From the NCBI GenBank assembly GCA_946479125.1, contig CAMLET010000175.1:1-6898 (forward strand): 6,898 nucleotides of DNA, given 5' to 3'. A model generated the notes under the pieces. That model was not told the DNA's origin and searched no databases. It saw only the letters and a list, made by a program, of their open reading frames with translations. This document shows, piece after piece, positions 1-4,739 of this stretch. The position numbers were made by a program, and so were the translations under genes. Source of the stretch: an uncultured Flavobacteriales bacterium. Its GTDB lineage: Bacteria > Bacteroidota > Bacteroidia > Flavobacteriales > Crocinitomicaceae. Every line of letters starts with the position of its first letter. The stretch's first letter is position 1.

Positions 1-2563
1 CCTGATCAGCATAAGCAGCAATTTCAAATTCGTTCAAATCCTTTACTCCATCGGCGTTGTAATCGTTCCATGCGTAAACACCTTGTCCGTCATTCACCTT
101 TATATAAATGAATTCCTTTTTCTGCTCCAACCCTGCTCCAACCTCGTAAAACGTGGTTAACTGAAATGCACCTTTCGCCAATTTTATTTCGTGATCTATT
201 CTCCCATTCGTAGTTTGATCAGGAGTTTGAGTAATTAGATTTGTATCCTTGATTTCTAAATTTCGAATGCTTCCAATCACTACAAATCGCTGATTTTTCC
301 ACCCAATTCCGGCAGTTGAACGCTTATTCCATTCTACACCGGCGGTTCTGGCCAAAGCCGCATTTTTCAAACTCGTACTATCTGATCTTCCGTCGGTTCG
401 TTCTCTGTAAGTCAATTTGAATTCACCACGAACTGTATCTCCAATTCCGGCATAACCCTGCACATCAAAAAAGGAATAAGAGCGTGTTTGAAGAATTCCA
501 TTCTCCCGAAACTTATTCAATTCCTGATCGGTTTTTACTCCAAACTTAAAGCTTTTAATACTCTTCGAAACATCTAACCGGTGACGTGTAAACTCATTCT
601 TCGAAACCGAGTTAGAACCCAAAACACTTCCGTCACCAGTAATTCGCCAGCCTTTTTGCGACCAATTCACCAATAACTGTACTCTTTGTCCGGAAAAATC
701 ATTTCCAATTTCAAAGTGCTGACCGTTCAAACCAATTTGTCCGTACTGATCATGTTGAATGGAAGAACCGATGTTCGTATAAACCTGATTTCCGGTATAA
801 CCCTGACTTCTTGTATTCCAATCTCTGTCGAATTCTACGGCTCTATACTGCTCAATGGGCTTGAAAAATGGATCCAGCATTTCTACGTCACCACTAAAAT
901 TCATCGACCATGGGCGAACAGTATCATGTCCCAACCGTTTGGTGTATTCAATTTTGGATTTCAATCCATAGCCATCATCGTCGAATGCATCTTTCGAAGA
1001 AAAGGTATTGAGGTCATACGTACTTTTGGCGAGTTCGGCCATAACTGTAAAACCTGGCGAGATCTTGTATTTCGCACCCGCTGTAAATAATTGTTGTTGT
1101 TTTGGAGTGATGAGAATACTCACTGGAGCATAATCGCCTTGAGAGATTCCGCCAACAGGTTGTACCCATTTATACACTTTTCCAAGCGCCGAATATTCGC
1201 TCAGTACATAATCGCCTTGTCCGCTTCCAACCAACGAAAAATTCACCTTGTAATGTGCCAGATTTGCATCTACAGAAAACACCAAAACGCTATCGTAACC
1301 CAGAGAATCAACGAGTTTGTACATGATCAGATTCTCAGAAAACCCAACAGAGTCGATCACCAATGAACGCGCCAATTGTAAGCTGTCGCCAATGTTTGAA
1401 AGCAACAATTTCTGATTATTACTAAGCGTTTGTTGCAAAGGTTGGTTCTTCGCGTCTTGCTCTGAATAGGCATTCACCCACCAATCCAATTTTCTACTTG
1501 TTGCAGTAGTCGAAAATTGGAATAAGGAACGTGCGTAATTCTGATCGGAATATTGAAACTCGGCAACAATTCTGGAATCCTTTGTGATAAAGTTTCGAGC
1601 CGTGAAAGTCAATTCCGAAGTATTGTAGTCAATAACGTAGTCAAATTCTTGACCGCGAGTAAGCAGTTTCCCATCGATATAAATGCGTTCTGTTCCGGAA
1701 AGAATCACGATAAATGGTTCATTCTCATTTCCTCTCAATCGATACGGACCTTGATTTCCTTCCACTCCCTGAATGATTTGCCGGTTGAATTTTCCTTTGG
1801 AAAGCGCACCACTGACTTGCGTTTTTATGGTCGAATTTTTCGTTTGCTTCCAAATGTATTCGCCACTCAAACCTTGTCCACGTTTCTTGTAGGTTAGAAA
1901 ATATCCATCAGGTTTCGAGATCAAGAAATCACCAGCTGTGACCTTAAATTTATCATTGAAGATCTGAATGAAGATTTGGTCAAACTCCTGTAGTTTATTC
2001 GTGTTTCCTTCAGGTTGAATGGGCAAATTATCATCTGTTACCGAAGCAAGAATTTGAAGATTTGGTGCGATATAACCAGAAAGGCGAAGATTTAGGCTTG
2101 AATTCACTGATAAATTTTGTCTGTTTCCGAAAGAAACGCCACGGGAAATACTTCCTTGCTTGTTCAAACCCGATTGTCCGAACAAATCAGCATTCTCAGA
2201 ACTCGGTGAAATCAAATACTTCTCTCTATCACCCTTCTGTTGCGAATATATGGCTGATGTATCTCTATGAAATATGGGTTGAGCAAGGTTATACGGAAGA
2301 ACACGATAAGTTATATTCAGCGAATCACCACAGGTTTTAAAGACCGTTATTGTTGCCGAATTATAGTTGAGTTCGTAATCGGTTTCAGCTAAAATGCTGT
2401 TTCCACACATTACGCGTACGGTTCCGGGTAAAACAGAAAGCGAATCGAGCGCGACTTCATTTTTGGATGCGGCAATAGTTTTCTGTCTCACAGAACCCAA
2501 TTGGGCGTGTAAAGAAGAAAAACAAAAAAGCAGACCTATGAGTAGTACTAAACTTCGCACCAT
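1..2563 (-). CDS. Large secreted, probable outer-membrane protein of unknown function (3' end beyond window)
   Basis: An uninterrupted reading frame of 854 codons runs from an ATG at 2563 to the left edge, with no stop and no sign of a frameshift; the C-terminus lies outside the window. Residues 1-20 form a classical signal peptide (MVRSLVLLIGLLFCFSSLHA, likely cut before Q21); C14 has no lipobox, so a lipoprotein is unlikely. The mature part is rich in alternating polar/aromatic strands, as in outer-membrane beta-barrels. Recognisable blocks are GSISRGVSFGN (about 137-147), DDNLPIQPEGNT (about 177-188), a DGKLLTRGQEFDYVIDYN segment (about 297-314) and, near the left edge, an acidic loop with D834, N836, D838, G839, D842 and E845 that resembles a calcium-binding EF-hand or dockerin loop. 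I associate these blocks with long uncharacterised Bacteroidota surface proteins, from memory only. The ATG is chosen because it gives the signal peptide; no other in-frame ATG occurs before the upstream stop at 2621-2623. It begins 77 bp after the preceding gene. The frame and secretion are well supported; the function is unknown. Confidence 0.85.
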   Translation of the reverse strand, partial: MVRSLVLLIGLLFCFSSLHAQLGSVRQKTIAASKNEVALDSLSVLPGTVRVMCGNSILAETDYELNYNSATITVFKTCGDSLNITYRVLPYNLAQPIFHRDTSAIYSQQKGDREKYLISPSSENADLFGQSGLNKQGSISRGVSFGNRQNLSVNSSLNLRLSGYIAPNLQILASVTDDNLPIQPEGNTNKLQEFDQIFIQIFNDKFKVTAGDFLISKPDGYFLTYKKRGQGLSGEYIWKQTKNSTIKTQVSGALSKGKFNRQIIQGVEGNQGPYRLRGNENEPFIVILSGTERIYIDGKLLTRGQEFDYVIDYNTSELTFTARNFITKDSRIVAEFQYSDQNYARSLFQFSTTATSRKLDWWVNAYSEQDAKNQPLQQTLSNNQKLLLSNIGDSLQLARSLVIDSVGFSENLIMYKLVDSLGYDSVLVFSVDANLAHYKVNFSLVGSGQGDYVLSEYSALGKVYKWVQPVGGISQGDYAPVSILITPKQQQLFTAGAKYKISPGFTVMAELAKSTYDLNTFSSKDAFDDDGYGLKSKIEYTKRLGHDTVRPWSMNFSGDVEMLDPFFKPIEQYRAVEFDRDWNTRSQGYTGNQVYTNIGSSIQHDQYGQIGLNGQHFEIGNDFSGQRVQLLVNWSQKGWRITGDGSVLGSNSVSKNEFTRHRLDVSKSIKSFKFGVKTDQELNKFRENGILQTRSYSFFDVQGYAGIGDTVRGEFKLTYRERTDGRSDSTSLKNAALARTAGVEWNKRSTAGIGWKNQRFVVIGSIRNLEIKDTNLITQTPDQTTNGRIDHEIKLAKGAFQLTTFYEVGAGLEQKKEFIYIKVNDGQGVYAWNDYNADGVKDLNEFEIAAYADQ

Positions 2564-2604
2564 GCTAAAGTACAAACGTTTTTTACCTGAATAAATTATT
2601 CGCT

Positions 2605-2625
2605 TGTGAAATACTGACTTTCACA
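2605..2625. repeat. 7-bp inverted repeat in the 77-bp gap between the two envelope genes
   Basis: The arms TGTGAAA (2605-2611) and TTTCACA (2619-2625) are perfect complements around a 7-base spacer. The repeat lies just after the stop codon of the membrane-protein gene and about 40 bp before the start of the surface-protein gene. No T-run follows on the minus strand, so it is not a convincing terminator. It could be an operator, an mRNA hairpin or chance in AT-rich DNA. Nothing else was recognised in the gap (2564-2640): there is no ribosome-binding site, and the nearest match to the Bacteroidota -7 element is the weak AACGTTTG about 10 bp before the ATG. Confidence 0.3.
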
Positions 2626-2640
2626 GATTTCAAAGAATTT

Positions 2641-4371
2641 CTATCGTCCATATTTTTCAACAATTACCTTGACGTTTTTCAATTCACCTTTCACGTGATT
2701 CAGGTTCCAGAAGAATATGGTTATTTCGTCCATGCTCTTGCTATAATCGAAGCTGGCATTCATGATTTCCACATGTTCAACTTCCATGTGCGAATCTTCA
2801 AATCCGGGAAGTGCATTGTAAACACGTTTTGTTTTATCCGACTTGTTATACATGTCGATAACAAAGTCTGGCGGACGATTATTTTCCCCTTTAAAAATCC
2901 TGTCGTACGATACTTTAACGAAGATTCGTTCGTGCGCTTTCAGGTTTACAGGAATTGACTTTCCAAGATAATATTCAACTTCCGGTGAAATAGAAACTGA
3001 CTTTTCGTCGAACAAAACCTCTGAAGAAAGACGTTTCCCAAATGGCTGGGTAGAGTGATAAAACACCCATCTTCCTTTGTTGTCCGGATTCCAAAATGCT
3101 AGTGATTTCCAATAGGATTCTTGTGTAAAACGTTGGTTCTGGTTATACCCAAAAACGTATTGATTGAATCGAATAAATGGAAGTAGAACTGTTGCAACTA
3201 ATCCTACAATCATCCATTTTTTCCTATTCGCTTCTTTTACAAAATCGAAAAGCGGGAGAAGTAAAAAGACATAGTGTTCGTTGAAATTGCGAAGACCGAA
3301 TCTGGTTTCAAAATCGGGACACCACCATGAACCCGAAACGTAGCAAAGCAAAAAGAAATAGATCAAATAAATTGTTGCTTTGAATCTGTTCTTTCGAAAA
3401 GTAAATCGGTAATATCCAAGGCAGAAGATCAATATTGGTGAATGAAATAAAATTCCTGTTCTATAGCTGAACAACACTTCGAAAAACTGTGGGTTCAACC
3501 AATTGAATCCTTCACCGGAATAACTCCAGAGAATGAACAAACCGGTTTGCCATTTCCAAATTCCCAGTTGATACATTACAGGAATCAGAAACAACAGCAT
3601 TCCGGGAACAAGGATTTTTGGCCTTAGCACATATTGCTTCAGGTGATTCAAAAAGGACTTGAAATCATCAAAGAAAAACAATATCATCACCAAAAACATC
3701 AAACTCGTTGGTCGGGTAATTGCCACTATTCCGGTCACAAAAAAGAAGGTCAAAACATAAATCCCTTTTTCCGGATTTGAGATCATTTTGATAATCAGCC
3801 AAAACAGAAGAGCGAAACAAACGAAAAGGTAATTGTTTGCCCATAAGATTCCGTAAATCGCGGTAAAAAGCCATGGTGCTGCAACGAGAATTACAGGAAA
3901 GATCCATTTCTGTTTGTTGGTCAGCTGAAAATGAGTTGAGGCAGCCTTTTGAAAAAAGGTCAATCCGAGGAGCAGTAAACAAATAGAATAAAAAAACATT
4001 CCGATAAAGTAGGCATCACTATAACCGTCAGCTTGGTGTCCGGTTATTTTCAATGCGCCTGTAATTGCCAGAAATCCAGGTGTTGCAACAAACGAAACAC
4101 CGCTAAAGAACTTGTTTACGTGCTTTCCATTTTCGGTTGTAACCACGTAATAATCCTTTTGTCCAGTATTCTTAAGCTTTACCTTTTCGTTGGTCTGAAA
4201 AGTATTGTCGCCAAAAAGATAAATGGCTGGTAAATAAGCGTAATAGGCTTCACTATCAGAAGTAATGGCGTAATTGAAGTTTGATTTTTCGCTTGAGAAG
4301 TGGAAAACATAAGCAAGAATGAAAACGAGTGAGATCAGACGATAACCGAATATGTTTTTGTACTTCATCAT
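2641..4371 (-). CDS. Polytopic membrane protein, probable GT-C-type glycosyltransferase-like protein
   Basis: This 576-residue protein has about ten to twelve hydrophobic segments, roughly 9-25, 90-107, 120-140, 154-174, 180-197, 203-219, 222-235, 253-270, 305-322, 332-347, 366-378 and 386-404, followed by a polar, strand-rich tail (about 430-576). After the first membrane segment comes a long loop with acidic residues in S-D39-S-E41-AYYAYLPA. That position matches the catalytic or metal-binding acidic motif in the first external loop of GT-C glycosyltransferases, which use polyprenyl-phosphate sugars. R220-P221, the FSYRTGILFHSP block (301-312) and GSWWCPDFETRFGLRNF (347-363) also fit this type of Bacteroidota protein. 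The tail is probably periplasmic and may be a carbohydrate-binding-like domain, but I recognise no named family. The start has two adjacent ATG codons (4371-4366), and either may be used. A terminator lies 42 bp upstream, so the gene probably has its own promoter. The membrane-protein call is firm; the glycosyltransferase call is inference from motif placement and topology. Confidence 0.85.
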   Translation of the reverse strand: MMKYKNIFGYRLISLVFILAYVFHFSSEKSNFNYAITSDSEAYYAYLPAIYLFGDNTFQTNEKVKLKNTGQKDYYVVTTENGKHVNKFFSGVSFVATPGFLAITGALKITGHQADGYSDAYFIGMFFYSICLLLLGLTFFQKAASTHFQLTNKQKWIFPVILVAAPWLFTAIYGILWANNYLFVCFALLFWLIIKMISNPEKGIYVLTFFFVTGIVAITRPTSLMFLVMILFFFDDFKSFLNHLKQYVLRPKILVPGMLLFLIPVMYQLGIWKWQTGLFILWSYSGEGFNWLNPQFFEVLFSYRTGILFHSPILIFCLGYYRFTFRKNRFKATIYLIYFFLLCYVSGSWWCPDFETRFGLRNFNEHYVFLLLPLFDFVKEANRKKWMIVGLVATVLLPFIRFNQYVFGYNQNQRFTQESYWKSLAFWNPDNKGRWVFYHSTQPFGKRLSSEVLFDEKSVSISPEVEYYLGKSIPVNLKAHERIFVKVSYDRIFKGENNRPPDFVIDMYNKSDKTKRVYNALPGFEDSHMEVEHVEIMNASFDYSKSMDEITIFFWNLNHVKGELKNVKVIVEKYGR

Positions 4372-4380
4372 TTACGGTGA

Positions 4381-4414
4381 TAAAGATATGATTTCGTTGG
4401 TTTATAGAAAGAAA
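4381..4414 (-). promoter_or_regulatory. Candidate Bacteroidota-type promoter for the membrane-protein gene
   Basis: On the minus strand TATCTTTA (4388-4381) matches the Bacteroidota -7 consensus TAnnTTTG at all but the last base. TTTC (4414-4411 or 4410-4407) lies 22 or 18 bases upstream and resembles the -33 TTTG element. The -7 element ends only 9 bases before the first ATG, so the leader would be very short. The location makes sense because only 42 bp separate the upstream hairpin terminator from the start codon. The match is weak and the region is AT-rich. Confidence 0.3.
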
Positions 4415-4470
4415 AATCCCCTCTTGGCATCTTCCCGAAACTTCGGGACTCGATGACCTTGAGGGGATTT
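4407..4470 (-). terminator. Long-stem intrinsic terminator between nrdA and the membrane-protein gene
   Basis: The outer arms AAATCCCCTC and GAGGGGATTT (4414-4423 and 4461-4470) pair perfectly over 10 bp. Inside, after a 2x2 mismatch, GG/CC and CATC/GATG pair, then TCCCGAA (4433-4439) and TTCGGGA (4442-4448) close a 2-base loop. The 57 nt therefore fold into one long, slightly interrupted hairpin. On the minus strand the stem is followed by a T-rich tail, TTTTTCTTTC (4416-4407, starting within the stem). On the plus strand the arm is followed by GAATGTG, so the terminator points left. It would end transcripts from nrdA about 260 nt after the stop codon. Confidence 0.75.
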
Positions 4471-4541
4471 GAATGTGATGCGAAATAAAAACGGCACAAT
4501 TATTAACATCACAAATCTTGAAATATCATGTGTATATACGC

Positions 4542-4569
4542 GTATGGGCGAATTGCAATTCGCCCATAC
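4542..4569. repeat. 28-bp perfect palindrome, REP-like
   Basis: The 14-base half GTATGGGCGAATTG is followed directly by its exact reverse complement, with no spacer and no mismatch. A 10-bp palindrome, ATACGCGTAT (4536-4545), overlaps the left arm. As RNA or single-stranded DNA it would form a strong GC-centred stem with a small AT-rich loop. GGGCGAATT-type palindromes resemble dispersed REP-like repeats of bacterial genomes, which is recollection and not a search result. On the plus strand TCGTTTTTC follows one base after the palindrome, a poor T-run; there is no plus-strand gene to terminate. Protein-binding site and repeat element are both possible. Confidence 0.75.
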
Positions 4570-4590
4570 ATCGTTTTTCAATATTCATTC

Positions 4591-4612
4591 AGTTTCTACC
4601 CAGAACACATTT
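4591..4612 (-). repeat. Imperfect 22-bp direct repeat of the 3' end of nrdA
   Basis: This segment matches 4724-4745 at 19 of 22 positions, in the same orientation. Read on the minus strand in the frame of the nrdA end, it gives M-C-S-G-stop (ATG TGT TCT GGG TAG), against ATG TGC TCA GGA TAG in nrdA. All three differences are third-position synonymous changes, and the bases after the stop (AAACT) are identical. Its right end overlaps the first hairpin repeat by 7 bases (4606-4612). It looks like a duplicated remnant of the gene end, or a flanking duplication left by an insertion; a repeat family that itself carries this sequence is the alternative. Confidence 0.6.
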
Positions 4613-4625
4613 GCCTTCGGCGAAT
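4606..4625. repeat. 20-bp direct repeat with hairpin, copy 1
   Basis: Identical over 20 bases to 4649-4668, a period of 43 bp. Within it ATTTGCC and GGCGAAT (4609-4615, 4619-4625) form a 7-bp stem around the triloop TTC. One pair is a G-U wobble if the plus strand is transcribed; on the minus strand it is a C-A mismatch. The first seven bases, CACATTT, occur a third time inside the nrdA end at 4739-4745. Confidence 0.7.
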
Positions 4626-4632
4626 GTCAATT

Positions 4633-4646
4633 AACAGAATTCTGTT
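4633..4646. repeat. 14-bp palindrome between the two hairpin repeats
   Basis: AACAGAATTCTGTT is a perfect palindrome with an EcoRI-type centre. It sits inside the 23-bp spacer between the two 20-bp direct repeats, 7 bases from the first and 2 from the second. It could be a protein-binding site or the tip of a larger fold in this repeat cluster; its position in the middle suggests it belongs to the same element. Confidence 0.5.
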
Positions 4647-4648
4647 TG

Positions 4649-4668
4649 CACATTTGCCTTCGGCGAAT
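4649..4668. repeat. 20-bp direct repeat with hairpin, copy 2
   Basis: An exact copy of 4606-4625, with the same 7-bp stem and TTC triloop (stem arms 4652-4658 and 4662-4668). It stops 3 bases before the closing stem of the cloverleaf-like element, so the cluster is nearly continuous from 4606 to 4739. Two copies with a palindromic spacer do not make a CRISPR array. Confidence 0.7.
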
Positions 4669-4671
4669 TTA

Positions 4672-4739
4672 GCTCAGCGCCCTTCAGGCGTAAAATTCCT
4701 TCGGAATTTGATAGAAACTTAAAAGTTTCTATCCTGAGC
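4672..4739. repeat. Cloverleaf-like inverted-repeat element overlapping the nrdA stop codon
   Basis: GCTCAG (4672-4677) and CTGAGC (4734-4739) pair as a 6-bp closing stem. Inside are three perfect hairpins packed almost end to end: CGCC/GGCG with a 5-base loop (4678-4690), a 2-base linker, AAATTCC/GGAATTT with a TTC loop (4693-4709), and an 11-bp stem GATAGAAACTT/AAGTTTCTATC with a 2-base loop (4710-4733). Only two bases between the closing stems are unassigned apart from loops, so the 68 bp can fold as a four-way junction on either strand. The TAG of nrdA (4731-4729) lies in an arm of the third hairpin, and the closing stem covers parts of the codons for C717 and S718. It may be a mobile palindromic element or a structured nrdA mRNA 3' end. 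It lacks T-loop and anticodon features and is not a tRNA. Confidence 0.65.

Larger units (their letters stand above)
4372..4728. other. Repeat-rich 357-bp intergenic region with no gene
   Basis: Both strands were read and no credible gene was found; the short plus-strand frames here run through inverted repeats. From right to left the gap contains most of a cloverleaf-like element (4672-4739), two 20-bp hairpin repeats around a 14-bp palindrome (4606-4668), an echo of the nrdA tail (4591-4612), a 28-bp palindrome (4542-4569), a loose 7-bp inverted repeat (TGTGATG at 4474-4480, CATCACA at 4507-4513, 26-base spacer, possibly chance), a strong leftward terminator (4407-4470) and a candidate promoter (4381-4414). 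The density of inverted repeats is far above that of an ordinary spacer and suggests either mobile palindromic repeats or a structured mRNA 3' region. Confidence 0.8.

Noticed and set aside
686..2594. Several plus-strand open frames of 66-134 residues (686-1090, 1091-1366, 1553-1897, 2062-2340, 2394-2594)
   Set aside because: They lie opposite one continuous 854-codon minus-strand frame with a signal peptide and family-like blocks, and their translations show no coherent domain or start context.
4606..4668. A minimal CRISPR array (two 20-bp repeats, 23-bp spacer)
   Set aside because: Only two repeats, the spacer is itself palindromic, and no cas genes are nearby.
4469..4722. Two overlapping plus-strand frames of 64-67 residues in the intergenic region
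   Set aside because: They run through the palindromes and direct repeats, overlap each other in different frames, and the translations reflect the repeats rather than a protein.
4672..4739. A tRNA gene suggested by the cloverleaf shape
   Set aside because: The element is 68 bp with stems of 6, 4, 7 and 11 bp, no T-loop consensus, no 7-base anticodon loop, and it overlaps coding sequence.
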